Positions 17,045-25,176 of a stretch of 64,000 bases of DNA are shown piece after piece. Source of the DNA: Clostridioides difficile_A (lineage in GTDB: Bacteria; Bacillota; Clostridia; Peptostreptococcales; Peptostreptococcaceae); the NCBI GenBank assembly GCA_945909635.1, contig OX246690.1:1984001-2048000 (forward strand), given 5' to 3'. Both the position numbers and the translations under genes were made by a program. Each line of letters opens with the position of its first letter. Within the stretch, counting starts at the first letter, position 1. The notes beneath the pieces were generated by a model, which saw only the letters and a list, made by a program, of their open reading frames with translations, was not told where the DNA came from and did no database searches.

Positions 17045-17827
17045 TTATAATTTATCTATTTGTTTTAATGCTAATTTAACAGTTTCATATCTATCAGCAC
17101 CATTTATTACTACATCACCTTTTACAAGTTTATTAGCTTCTCCACCTATAACATAAACTTTTTTCCCTAAACCTTGCTTATAACTAGATGCTTCAACCAT
17201 TAAAACATCTTTTAATTGCCAGTATAAAATCTGAGCTGCTACTTTGTCAGCATCTCCTGTATAAACTATTACATTTTCATACACTTTATTTCCCCCCTGA
17301 GAATCTGATATAGATTTATTTAATATTCCTTCTGCTATCAATTTAGCAACTTTATCTTTATTGTTAATGTAGTAATCTGTATCTGCCTTACTATCTACAA
17401 AACATACTTCTATTAATATTGCTGGTGCATCAGTATGATTAAGCCAATAAAGACCTCTAACATCAGATTTTGCTCCTCTGTTTTTAAATACTGTAGCTAA
17501 TTTAGCATTTACTCTTTCTGCATGTATTTTCCCATTATTAGTTTTATATATTGTTTCTGTACCTTCTGGAGCTGAAGTTGTGACATTTGCATTAAAATGA
17601 ATTTGAACAGCTAAATCAGTTTCTTGTTTGTTTGCTATTTTACACTGGTCTGCTAAATGATTATTTGATTCATCAACTCTTCCTGTGTAAACAGTAGCTC
17701 CCCCCATTTTAAGCCATTTGACAATCAAGTCATTCATTATTCTTGTTTCTTTACCTTCATTTATATATCCAACAGCTCCTGTACCTTTTCCAGTTAAAGT
17801 ATGCCCTGGTATTACTACTACTTTCAA
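17045..17827 (-). CDS. Phage endolysin-like N-acetylmuramoyl-L-alanine amidase
   Basis: The 260-residue protein has an Amidase_3 zinc domain (about 1-170). Visible ligands or catalytic residues are His in VIPGHT, the Glu-containing INEGKE stretch, His in QIHFNA and Glu in AILIEVCF. The C-terminal domain (about 180-260; VYTGDADKVAAQILYW...VYVIGGEANKL...DRYETV) resembles the wall-binding domain of C. difficile phage endolysins such as CD27L. No signal peptide is present, as in phage endolysins that rely on a holin; no holin is seen here. The start is taken as TTG 17827, 9 bp after AAGGAG, because the ATG at 17836 abuts the ribosome site. Probably a domesticated or relic phage gene. Confidence 0.85.
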   Translation of the reverse strand: MKVVVIPGHTLTGKGTGAVGYINEGKETRIMNDLIVKWLKMGGATVYTGRVDESNNHLADQCKIANKQETDLAVQIHFNANVTTSAPEGTETIYKTNNGKIHAERVNAKLATVFKNRGAKSDVRGLYWLNHTDAPAILIEVCFVDSKADTDYYINNKDKVAKLIAEGILNKSISDSQGGNKVYENVIVYTGDADKVAAQILYWQLKDVLMVEASSYKQGLGKKVYVIGGEANKLVKGDVVINGADRYETVKLALKQIDKL

Positions 17828-17967
17828 GCTATGCATCTCCTTTTCAATTAAATTTAACCTCTATTTAATATATGCATAACTTAGAAATTTGTTTCTTTTT
17901 ATGTCTTATAGATTTAATATAAGATATCTTGTAAATTCATAGAGTATTTAGGTAAAATGTATTAAAG

Positions 17968-18405
17968 TTATAGTTTTGTATATAATACATTGCTTGATTT
18001 CAATAATTTTATAGCATATTCATCCATTCTATATCCATTTCTATAATATATATGTTTAATTCCAGATTGAATTATGGCTTTAGTACAATTTAAACATGGA
18101 AAATGAGTTACATAAATGGAACAATCTTTAACTGCGATACCTTCTTTGGCACAATAGTAAAGAGCATTTTGTTCAGCATGAATTGTCCTAATACAATGTC
18201 CATCTCTCATCTCATGACCAACTTCACTGCAATGCTTATCTCCAGAAATACTACCATTATAACCAGTAGATACAATTCTATTTTCTGAATTTACAATTAT
18301 AGCACCTACATAGGCTCTATCACAAGTACCTCTTTCAGCTACTGTCTCACATAATCTCATAAAATATTCTTGCCATGAACATCTATTTTCAATTTTATTT
18401 TCCAA
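17968..18405 (-). CDS. dCMP deaminase (ComEB-like)
   Basis: The 145-residue protein is a zinc-dependent cytidine/deoxycytidylate deaminase converting dCMP to dUMP for thymidylate synthesis. Zinc and catalytic motifs are HAEQNAL (His and Glu, about 79-85) and PCLNC (two Cys, about 106-110). Family features YVGAIIV and STGYNGS appear near the N-terminus. TTG start behind GGAGGG. It is monocistronic, with a terminator upstream separating it from the small gene. Phages also carry such deaminases, so origin together with the neighbouring endolysin is possible. Confidence 0.9.
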   Translation of the reverse strand: MENKIENRCSWQEYFMRLCETVAERGTCDRAYVGAIIVNSENRIVSTGYNGSISGDKHCSEVGHEMRDGHCIRTIHAEQNALYYCAKEGIAVKDCSIYVTHFPCLNCTKAIIQSGIKHIYYRNGYRMDEYAIKLLKSSNVLYTKL

Positions 18406-18513
18406 ATTAATCCCTCCAAACTTATGTCTAATATATAAAGTTTATACCTTAAAAATAGTATTAAAAACAAATTTATATATAAATATGTTAGAAACAAAGC
18501 AATTTAAAATAAG

Positions 18514-18544
18514 AAAACTGTCTCAATAAAATCGAGACAGTTTT
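18514..18544 (-). terminator. Terminator of the 44-residue ORF
   Basis: AAAACTGTCTC and GAGACAGTTTT form an 11-bp perfect stem at 18514-18544, with A-runs and T-runs on both sides. Confidence 0.8.
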
Positions 18545-18555
18545 ATAATCAAGGT

Positions 18556-18690
18556 TTATAATAGAAGTTCATATTTTTCTTTAAATTCTTTTACAGCTTC
18601 AGGCCATGCCTTTTGCTCTGTAATCCCTTTTTCTTTAGCTATTTTAATTGCAATTTTTCTTATCATTGCAGCTCCCTCTAATATTCCCAT
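18556..18690 (-). CDS. Small hypothetical protein (44 aa)
   Basis: The ATG at 18690 lies behind GAAGGGAG and gives a 44-residue, helical, lysine-rich soluble protein (MGILEGAAMIRKIAIKIAKE...). A longer reading from 18765 lacks a ribosome site at its start. It has its own terminator, so it is a plausible monocistronic gene. I do not recognise the family. Confidence 0.55.
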   Translation of the reverse strand: MGILEGAAMIRKIAIKIAKEKGITEQKAWPEAVKEFKEKYELLL

Positions 18691-19067
18691 TTTTAATCTC
18701 CCTTCAAATATCTTTTTGTATAGAATATAAATAGTGCTAAGATTTATTACATGCTGCATATACAATATTTATACAACATGTAACTTCTAAATTCCTTTTA
18801 TTTTCATACGTCTTTAACCGACATATAATTATATTCAGTAAGTTTTAAAATTATCACTTAAATAATTATTATTTAATCTTTTTTATTATTTACTTTCTTA
18901 TTTACACACTAAAAACTGTAGGTAAATTTGTCTTATATCTTCACAAATATTCCTACAGCTTTAATTATTAAAAATGTATCTCTTTAATTTTGAAAAATGA
19001 TTACTTATAAGAAATCATTCCTTATTATAATCACTAAAATAATCAAATATCTTGAATAAAATTTTAC
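18691..19067. other. Intergenic region with minus-strand terminator
   Basis: CTGTAGG (18916-18922) and CCTACAG (18953-18959), extended by AAATTTGT/ACAAATAT, form a hairpin. Its minus-strand product ends in a T-run, so it should terminate the permease transcript. Nothing else is seen in this 377-bp AT-rich stretch. Confidence 0.55.
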
Positions 19068-19868
19068 TTATCTAGAATTGTATATTTTTTCTATAATATT
19101 AACTACAGCGTACATTGCCCACGCACAGATAGCCAATACAAATACGCCCATCATTACTAAATCTAATTTGAATACTTGAGAGCCATATACTATTAAGTAT
19201 CCTATTCCATATCTTGAAACCAAAAACTCTCCAACAATTACACCTACCCATGCCATACCAATATTAATCTTAGTTAAATTTATCAAATTTCCTGTATTTG
19301 CGGGTAGTATAAGTTTAAAAAGTATTTGGGATTTACTTGCTCCAAAACTTTTTAGCATTTTAATTTTCTCTTCATCTATATTCATAAAATAATTGTAAGC
19401 TGAAAGTATAGTAACAACAACCGAAATAGTTACAGCTGTTACGACGATTCCTTCTATTCCAGCACCTACCCAAACTATAATTATAGGAGCCAAAGCAGTC
19501 TTAGGAAGAGCATTTAAAACTACCAAAAATGGGTCTAATATTTTTGATAATTTCTCTGACCACCAAAGAGCAATTGCTACCAATATACCTAAAACAGTCC
19601 CTATAACAAGACCAAGGACAGTTTCATATACAGATATTCCAATATGCTTAAATAACTGTCCACTAGATGCATATTGAATAAATAAATTGTAAATATCACT
19701 TGGTTTGCTAAATAGAAATGTATTTATAACATTTAAGTCAGCTAGAAGTTCCCAGACTATGATAAAACCAATTAGAATTAATAACTGGTAGAACAATACA
19801 TTTCTTTTTTCTCTTTTTACACCTTTAACATAGTTTATATATCCTTCTGATCTTTTATTAAGCCTCAT
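19068..19868 (-). CDS. ABC importer permease (SsuC/ThiX-like)
   Basis: The 266-residue membrane protein is a BPD_transp_1 permease with about six transmembrane helices. Its EAA loop appears as SAYNYFMNIDEEKIKMLKSFGASKSQILFKLILPA (about 155-190, written here as ...KSFGASKSQILF...). It pairs with SsuB/ThiZ-type ATPases and SsuA/THI5-type binding proteins to import small organic molecules such as sulfonates or pyrimidine precursors. It overlaps the end of the ATPase gene by 11 bp. That gene is split by element B, so the permease now lacks its normal upstream coupling and may not be expressed. The permease itself is intact. Confidence 0.88.
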   Translation of the reverse strand: MRLNKRSEGYINYVKGVKREKRNVLFYQLLILIGFIIVWELLADLNVINTFLFSKPSDIYNLFIQYASSGQLFKHIGISVYETVLGLVIGTVLGILVAIALWWSEKLSKILDPFLVVLNALPKTALAPIIIVWVGAGIEGIVVTAVTISVVVTILSAYNYFMNIDEEKIKMLKSFGASKSQILFKLILPANTGNLINLTKINIGMAWVGVIVGEFLVSRYGIGYLIVYGSQVFKLDLVMMGVFVLAICAWAMYAVVNIIEKIYNSR

Positions 19869-20040
19869 GTGTATCTAGCTCCTTCCATAATATGTCGAAA
19901 TACTTTTGAAAATCCGGAACTTTACGTGTTTTGAGAGGCGTTTTTGTTCCATCCATATTAAGTTCAATGTCGTAAATGTTTTTTATGGTAGCAGGTCTTT
20001 TAGATAATATTGCAACCTTATCTGATATGCTTATTGCTTC
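19858..20040 (-). pseudogene. C-terminal 61 residues of the split ABC ATPase
   Basis: The minus strand reads EAISISDKVAILSKRPATIK and on to DTHEA and a stop at 19858, overlapping the permease start. This is the typical end of SsuB/ThiZ ATPases just after the switch-histidine helix. The N-terminal portion, ending LVTHDIGEA, lies 18.6 kb away at 38593-39168. Joining the two at GAAGCA gives THDIGEA-ISISDKVAIL in frame and a protein of about 250 residues, the normal family length. No start codon with a ribosome site precedes this fragment. Confidence 0.9.
20035..20040. repeat. Left attachment core of element B (TGCTTC)
   Basis: TGCTTC is present here and at 38593-38598, at the exact points where the two ATPase halves end. 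It encodes the shared Glu-Ala of ...GEA-ISIS.... The dinucleotide GA on the coding strand would suit crossover by TnpX-type recombinases, which is an inference. Confidence 0.85.
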
Positions 20041-20053
20041 TACTATCGCTAAG

Positions 20054-20063
20054 AAAGTGCAAC
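20054..20063 (+). repeat. Left-end inverted motif of element B (AAAGTGCAAC)
   Basis: This copy lies 13 bp inside the left core. Its inverse, GTTGCACTTT, is 9 bp inside the right core at 38574-38583. Matching outer bases are CTAT on both sides. It is a candidate recombinase binding site; the stop codon of the recombinase gene touches it. Confidence 0.65.
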
Positions 20064-21661
20064 TAATTATTTAAAGAAACAGAATCATCTATTTCAGCAC
20101 CCATATAAATAATGTTAAGGTCTCCTAAACTACTATCCCAAATAATAGAATCAATAATAGTAGACAATAATAATCTCTTATCCTCTAGGCTAGCATTATC
20201 AACTTCATTATTAAATTTCTTCAAATTACTAACAATAATGTCCAAATTAAAACAATCACTACTAGTATTTATATCACTAGACTCTAAGTCATCAATCTTA
20301 CTCTTTAAGATACTAATCTCATTATTTAAACTTTCAACTTGAGAAATTATGTAATCAGAAGCGATACTGCCAGTATTTTTTGCAAGCTCTTTAATTAAAT
20401 TATTAATAAGTTTTTCCTTCTCTAAAACCTTGTTTTTAAGTAAATTAGCCTCGGAGTGTAAATCATTAAAGGCATAATCAATCTTAATTTTATTACTATC
20501 AAATGCACTTATGATAGATTCTAAATCACAGTTTTTAATTTTATCTGCAACTAAACTTTCAACTAATGGACCATTAAGATTTTTACAGTTACAACCATCA
20601 ACACCAAGTGTTTTTTTAGTTCCACATACATAATAATATTTTAAATCTTTATCAGTTTTTTTACCTTTATAAGTGATTCTCATATTAGCACCACACTTAC
20701 CACATTTTATAAGACCAGATAAAAGAGCAGTTTTACCAGTTGCTATTCTAGGCGCTTTATCACGATTTTTATCCAGTTGATTTTGTGTTTTAAGCCATAT
20801 CTCAGGTTCTATAACTCCAAGATGCTTTGCAATTGCAGCTATGGAATCAGACGTATTTTTAGCATATGTCAATATTCCACATTTTCCATCTGGAGTTCCT
20901 ATAACCTCCATACCATTGTCTCTGAGATATTTTAAAATTTCATCATTAGCTTTTACATATGCTGGATTTCTAAGTATTCTAGATAAAGAGCTAGGGTCAA
21001 ATTTACCACCATGAGGACCTCTTATACTATTGTGATAGACATATTTATATAATTTTGATAAGGACCTAAATTCTAAGTACTTATTATATATTAGCTTTAC
21101 AATCTCCATTTGTTCATCATTTACTTGGAGTTTATACATACTTCTTTCTTTTAGATTTTCATCCAAAAAAGTGATTTTTTCACTGTTAAATCCATGAGGT
21201 GTTTTGCCTCCAAGCCATCTACCACTACGAGCCAATTCATACATATTATCTTTTACACGTTCTGCAATGGTTTCTCTTTCTAATTGAGCAAATACACTTG
21301 ATATAAACATCATAGCTCTTCCCATTGGAGTAGAGGTATCAAATTGTTCTTTAATAGATATAAACGATATATCTAGTTTGTTTAATTTTTCTATTAAAGT
21401 AGAAAAATCAGATACATTTCTCGAAATTCTATCCAATCTATAACAAATTAGATAATTAAATTTTTTGTCCTTGGCATCTTGCATCATTTTTTTAAATTGT
21501 GGTCTATCTATATTACTACCACTAAAGCCCTCATCTTCATATATATAAAAATCTTCTATACCAATAGATTTGGCATAATCCATACATAGTTGTATTTGAT
21601 TTTCTATAGAATCACCTTTCCCAGTGAATCTTGATTTTCTTGAATAAATTGCAGCTTTCAA
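20063..21661 (-). CDS. Large serine recombinase of element B
   Basis: The 532-residue protein has the resolvase domain (about 1-145) with YSRKS (catalytic Ser10), CYRLDRISRN and PMGRAMMFISSVFAQLERE. The recombinase domain begins at about 155 (GKTPHGF). A zinc ribbon (CGKCGAN...CGTKK...C, about 333-365) and a coiled coil (about 395-450) follow. It is a TnpX/TndX-like integrase/excisionase with all catalytic motifs present. Start is TTG 21661 behind AGGAGG. It is only distantly similar to the recombinase of element A, so the two elements are different. It is transcribed away from the eut genes. Confidence 0.93.
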   Translation of the reverse strand: MKAAIYSRKSRFTGKGDSIENQIQLCMDYAKSIGIEDFYIYEDEGFSGSNIDRPQFKKMMQDAKDKKFNYLICYRLDRISRNVSDFSTLIEKLNKLDISFISIKEQFDTSTPMGRAMMFISSVFAQLERETIAERVKDNMYELARSGRWLGGKTPHGFNSEKITFLDENLKERSMYKLQVNDEQMEIVKLIYNKYLEFRSLSKLYKYVYHNSIRGPHGGKFDPSSLSRILRNPAYVKANDEILKYLRDNGMEVIGTPDGKCGILTYAKNTSDSIAAIAKHLGVIEPEIWLKTQNQLDKNRDKAPRIATGKTALLSGLIKCGKCGANMRITYKGKKTDKDLKYYYVCGTKKTLGVDGCNCKNLNGPLVESLVADKIKNCDLESIISAFDSNKIKIDYAFNDLHSEANLLKNKVLEKEKLINNLIKELAKNTGSIASDYIISQVESLNNEISILKSKIDDLESSDINTSSDCFNLDIIVSNLKKFNNEVDNASLEDKRLLLSTIIDSIIWDSSLGDLNIIYMGAEIDDSVSLNN

Positions 21662-21956
21662 AATTAAGACCTCCTATAAATTCGAGCTATCTATTTTAAA
21701 TTATTTATTATAGTATTTCAAATGAATATATTAATTAATTGAATTTATATAATTATCCCCTTTATAATATATGACTATTTATTTTTTTTATTTCTTTGCC
21801 ATTAAAATTCCAAATGAGTTAGGCAAATTGATACTTAGTTGTATCAGGACAAATCTATAACTTCATAGATTAATATAAGATACTTAAAATCCAGATATTT
21901 TAAAATATGATTTTTAAAACTAGTAGTTATAACAAAAATGTGTAGGGGGCTTGCAT
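21662..21956. other. Divergent spacer inside element B
   Basis: This 295-bp AT-rich spacer lies between the recombinase and the small plus-strand ORF. It must hold both promoters. I see no convincing operator. Confidence 0.4.
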
Positions 21957-22133
21957 ATGGAAATCAAGGTTATAGAAATTTTTCCTAAAGATGAAGCTAA
22001 ACTCAATGAAATAGAAATGGCTAAAGCTAATTGGTTTGTAAATATAATAAGTAAAAAATATCCTAAAGAAATTTTAGGGGAGGCTTTTACCCTTTTAGAA
22101 AAAGAATTAAACGTAAGTAAAGCTGATACATAA
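21957..22133 (+). CDS. Small acidic protein (58 aa) of element B
   Basis: An ATG at 21957 follows TAGGGGGC and gives 58 residues, MEIKVIEIFPKDEAKLNEIE, then MAKANWFVNIISKKYPKEIL and a helical end. I do not recognise it. It is divergent from the recombinase gene, a place where excision-direction factors or small regulators of serine recombinases are sometimes found, but nothing in the sequence proves that. It lies upstream of the eutG promoter and is not part of the eut pathway as known. Confidence 0.6.
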   Translation: MEIKVIEIFPKDEAKLNEIEMAKANWFVNIISKKYPKEILGEAFTLLEKELNVSKADT

Positions 22134-22164
22134 GCTTCGATTATTGATTTTAATGTACTATGAC

Positions 22165-22193
22165 TTGACATTATATTAATCAAATAGTATATT
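22165..22193 (+). promoter_or_regulatory. Promoter of eutG
   Basis: TTGACA (22165-22170), a 17-bp spacer and TATATT (22188-22193) are close to the sigma-A consensus. Transcription would begin at about 22200, directly in front of the antiterminator hairpins. Confidence 0.85.
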
Positions 22194-22202
22194 TTAAAAT
22201 AT

Positions 22203-22264
22203 AACACAATGAAGTGTTAAAAGAGCAATGGAGCTCCATAGATAAAGTCTATGGAGCTTTTTTG
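22203..22264 (+). promoter_or_regulatory. EutV-type (ANTAR) dual-hairpin antiterminator and terminator before eutG
   Basis: Hairpin P1 is AACAC-AATGAA-GTGTT (22203-22218) and hairpin P2 is GAGC-AATGGA-GCTC (22223-22236). Both loops are hexanucleotides with A at position 1 and G at position 4, the known recognition pattern for ANTAR proteins. The 3' side of P2 is also the 5' arm of a terminator (AGCTCCATAG/CTATGGAGCT, then TTTTTT, 22232-22263). EutV binding to P1-P2 should prevent terminator formation. Confidence 0.92.
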
Positions 22265-22291
22265 CGTATTTAACTTAAGGAGGATGGTAAT

Positions 22292-23422
22292 TTGAATAAT
22301 TTTGAGATTAAAACCAAAATAAAATTTGGAGAAGGTTCACTAAAAGCACTACAAGAATTAAAAAACAAAAATGTATTAATAGTAACAGACCCATTTATGG
22401 TTAAATCAAAAACAATAGATAAAATAACATGTAATTTAATAAATTCAACATATCAAGTTTTTGAAGAAATAGTGCCAGACCCACCAATAGAAATAGTAGT
22501 AGCGGGAATAGAAGCATTTAAATCTATAAATCCAGATGTAATAATAGCATTAGGTGGAGGTTCTGCAATAGATGCTGCAAAATCTATAATGGATTTTTCT
22601 AAAAAAATATTAAAAACTAATGAAGTAGAATTTATAGCAATACCAACAACAAGTGGAACAGGTTCAGAAGTAACATCATTTGCAGTAATATCAGATAATC
22701 AAAAGGGATGTAAGTATCCATTAGTAAGTGATGATTTACTTCCAAATATGGCAATACTAGACCCAGAACTTATAAAAACTGTACCAAACTTTATAACAGC
22801 AGATACAGGTATGGATGTATTGACACATGCTATAGAAGCTTATGTATCTACAAAGTCTAATGATTTTTCAGATGCATTAGCCGAAAAAGCTATAAAACTA
22901 GTATTTAAGTACTTAATAAAGGCATATAAAGATGGAAATGATATAGAAGCTAGAGAAAAAATGCACAATGCATCTTGTCTGGCAGGTATGGCATTTAATC
23001 AAACATCACTTGGTATAAATCATTCTATAGCACATGTATTAGGTGGAAAATTTCATATACCACATGGAAGAGCAAATTCAATATTACTTCCACATGTGAT
23101 AGAATATAATGCATCAATAGTAGGATATACTAATACAACTTACTCAGATACAGCCATGAAATATGCGCAAATAGCAGAATTAGTAGGGTTTGGAAATGGT
23201 AATATAAGGATAGCAGTTAAAAACTTAGTAAATGAAATAAAGAAATTGCAAAAAGAAATGAATATGCCAACCAAATTAACACAGTGTAAATTAAATTTAA
23301 AAGATATAACTAATGAAGAAAGAGAAATAGCAAAACTTGCTATAAAAGATACTTGTACATTAACCAATCCTAAAGTACCAACTGAAGAGGATATAATAAG
23401 CATATTAAATAATATTAAATAA
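22292..23422 (+). CDS. eutG: Iron-containing alcohol dehydrogenase EutG
   Basis: The 376-residue protein is a group III (iron-type) alcohol dehydrogenase that reduces acetaldehyde to ethanol and so regenerates NAD inside the microcompartment. The nucleotide site is GGGSAIDAAKS (about 90-100) and FIAIPTTSGTGSEVT is at about 122-136. The iron-ligand region is DVLTHAIEAY plus the His-containing GINHSIAHVLGGKFHIPHGRAN. TTG start behind AAGGAGG. It has its own promoter and attenuator, and the next genes have a separate promoter, so it is a one-gene unit in the eut regulon. Confidence 0.92.
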   Translation: MNNFEIKTKIKFGEGSLKALQELKNKNVLIVTDPFMVKSKTIDKITCNLINSTYQVFEEIVPDPPIEIVVAGIEAFKSINPDVIIALGGGSAIDAAKSIMDFSKKILKTNEVEFIAIPTTSGTGSEVTSFAVISDNQKGCKYPLVSDDLLPNMAILDPELIKTVPNFITADTGMDVLTHAIEAYVSTKSNDFSDALAEKAIKLVFKYLIKAYKDGNDIEAREKMHNASCLAGMAFNQTSLGINHSIAHVLGGKFHIPHGRANSILLPHVIEYNASIVGYTNTTYSDTAMKYAQIAELVGFGNGNIRIAVKNLVNEIKKLQKEMNMPTKLTQCKLNLKDITNEEREIAKLAIKDTCTLTNPKVPTEEDIISILNNIK

Positions 23423-23493
23423 TTACATTTTATTACATGCAAACATAATATTATACAAATAGGGAAAATGTTTTTAAAAATATAAATAATATA

Positions 23494-23522
23494 TTGACAA
23501 ATATAAAACATAAAACTATAAT
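23494..23522 (+). promoter_or_regulatory. Consensus promoter of the eutS operon
   Basis: TTGACA (23494-23499), a 17-bp spacer and TATAAT (23517-23522) match the sigma-A consensus perfectly. Control must therefore come after initiation, at the attenuator that follows. Confidence 0.9.
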
Positions 23523-23524
23523 GA

Positions 23525-23615
23525 AAGTATCACAAAGGCGTGATACTTTAGTAAAAAGCAACGGAGCTTCTTAGGAATATTAATATTATTCTTATGGAGC
23601 TTCTTTTATTTTAAG
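23525..23615 (+). promoter_or_regulatory. EutV-type dual-hairpin antiterminator and terminator before eutS
   Basis: P1 is AAGTATCAC-AAAGGC-GTGATACTT (23525-23548) and P2 is AAGC-AACGGA-GCTT (23556-23569). Both are A1/G4 hexaloops, and P2 matches the AGCAANGRRGCUY motif. The 3' part of P2 starts a longer terminator hairpin (GGAGCTTCTTAGGAAT with ATTCTTATGGAGCTTC, about 23564-23604) ending in a T-rich run. Confidence 0.92.
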
Positions 23616-23662
23616 CAAATAACTTTTTAGTAAACTATATTTAAAGAAAGTAGGGAATAAAT

Positions 23663-24013
23663 TTGGCTGAAGAATCTAAGCAAAGAGTCATTCAAGAATA
23701 TGTTCCTGGAAAACAGGTTACATTAGCACATATAATAGCTAACCCTAATGAAGATATATATAAGAAGTTAGGATTGGTACTTGATAAAAAAGATGCAATA
23801 GGAATACTTACAATAACACCCAGCGAAGCATCAATAATAGCAGCAGATGTTGCTACAAAATCTTCAAATGTATCTTTAGGTTTTATAGATAGATTTAGTG
23901 GCTCTGTAGTAATATCAGGAGATGTAAGTTCTGTAGAATCTGCATTAGATGATGTTTTAGAAGTTTTAGGAAATATGCTAAACTTCTCATCTACAAAAAT
24001 AACAAGGACATAA
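23663..24013 (+). CDS. eutS: Microcompartment shell protein EutS
   Basis: The 116-residue protein is a circularly permuted BMC-domain hexamer. It shows RVIQEYVPGKQVTLAHIIANP at the N-terminus, the typical EutS/PduU beta-barrel strand, and AIGILTITPSEASIIAADVATK in the core. It forms part of the protein shell around the ethanolamine pathway. The start is TTG at 23663 behind a weak TAGGGA site. First gene of the eutSPVW transcript. Confidence 0.93.
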   Translation: MAEESKQRVIQEYVPGKQVTLAHIIANPNEDIYKKLGLVLDKKDAIGILTITPSEASIIAADVATKSSNVSLGFIDRFSGSVVISGDVSSVESALDDVLEVLGNMLNFSSTKITRT

Positions 24014-24020
24014 TAATATA

Positions 24021-24470
24021 ATGAAGAATATAATATTTATGGGAAAGACGGGTAGTGGAAAAACTACTCTATGTCAAAAACTAGACCAATTGGAATTGAA
24101 ATATAAAAAAACTCAGTCAGTAGAACTTTATAATAATGCAATAGATACTCCAGGTGAATATATGGAAAACAGAAATCTATATAATGCATTAATAACAACA
24201 TCAGCAGATGCAAAGATTATAGCAATAGTGTATGATGCTACACAAGAAGAAAATTATATAGCACCAGGGTTTGCAAGTATGTTTTGTAAAGATGTAATAG
24301 GGATTATAACTAAAATAAATAAAGCTACTGAAGATGAAATCAACATAGCTTATGAGAGACTATTACTAGCAGGAGCAAGTCAAATATTTAAAATAGATAC
24401 AGTGGATAATATTGGGCTTGAAACATTATTTAAATATCTAGAAAAATCTAAAAATATAGATGAAATTTAA
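24021..24470 (+). CDS. eutP: EutP P-loop protein
   Basis: The 149-residue protein has a P-loop GKTGSGKTT (about 7-15), DTPGEYMENR as the G3-like element and GIITKINKA as the G4-like element. It is a Ras-like fold. In Salmonella EutP acts as an acetate kinase that makes ATP from acetyl-phosphate, so a similar role is possible here. It sits 7 bp after eutS. Confidence 0.9.
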   Translation: MKNIIFMGKTGSGKTTLCQKLDQLELKYKKTQSVELYNNAIDTPGEYMENRNLYNALITTSADAKIIAIVYDATQEENYIAPGFASMFCKDVIGIITKINKATEDEINIAYERLLLAGASQIFKIDTVDNIGLETLFKYLEKSKNIDEI

Positions 24471-24600
24471 GGGGAAATGTTTTTTTAACTAAAAAATATG
24501 ATAAAATTATATGGATAGTTAAAGAAAATATAAATTAGTATTTTATAAAGAAATATATAAACTATTCTAAAAAGATTTAATCTTTAAGTGAGGTAGGAAC

Positions 24601-25176
24601 ATGGGGAAAAAAATACTATTGGTTGATGATGAACCACTGTTAAGGATGGATACAAAGGATATACTAGAAAGTCATGGTTATGAAGTAATAGGAGAAGCAA
24701 GTGATGGATTTGAAGCTGTTGAAATGTGTAAAAAACACAAACCTGATTTAGTTATAATGGATATAGAAATGCCAATACTTGATGGTATAAAAGCAGGCAA
24801 AATAATCTGTAAAGAAAATCTAGCAGGTGGGGTGCTTTTATTAACTTCATTTGAAGATAAAGAATATATAGAAAAAGCCAAAAGTATAGGTGCTTATGGA
24901 TACTTGGTAAAAACAGCAAGTGAAAAGTCATTTATCCCAACTATAGAAATGTGTTTAAATAAGGTAAATGAATTTGAAAAAATGAAAAAAGATTTAGAAA
25001 AGGTAAATTCTAAATTGAATGAAAGAAAATTAGTAGAAAGAGCAAAAGGTATACTTATAAGAGAATTTAAGATTTCTGAGGATGAAGCATACACTAGAAT
25101 AAGAAAATTAAGTATGGATAAAAGAACTACAATGATGGAAATTGCCAAAATGATTATTATAGGATACGATGACTAA
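24601..25176 (+). CDS. eutV: Response regulator/antiterminator EutV
   Basis: The 191-residue protein has a receiver domain (about 1-120) with acidic pocket LVDDEP, phospho-acceptor Asp in DLVIMDIEMP (Asp54), and the conserved Thr/Lys (LLLTSF, YLVKTA). The C-terminal ANTAR RNA-binding domain (about 130-191; ERAKGILIREFKISEDEAY) follows. Phosphorylated EutV binds the paired hexaloop hairpins in the eut leaders to block termination. It overlaps eutW by 8 bp. A 130-bp gap separates it from eutP, leaving room for a basal promoter, though none is clear. Confidence 0.94.
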   Translation: MGKKILLVDDEPLLRMDTKDILESHGYEVIGEASDGFEAVEMCKKHKPDLVIMDIEMPILDGIKAGKIICKENLAGGVLLLTSFEDKEYIEKAKSIGAYGYLVKTASEKSFIPTIEMCLNKVNEFEKMKKDLEKVNSKLNERKLVERAKGILIREFKISEDEAYTRIRKLSMDKRTTMMEIAKMIIIGYDD

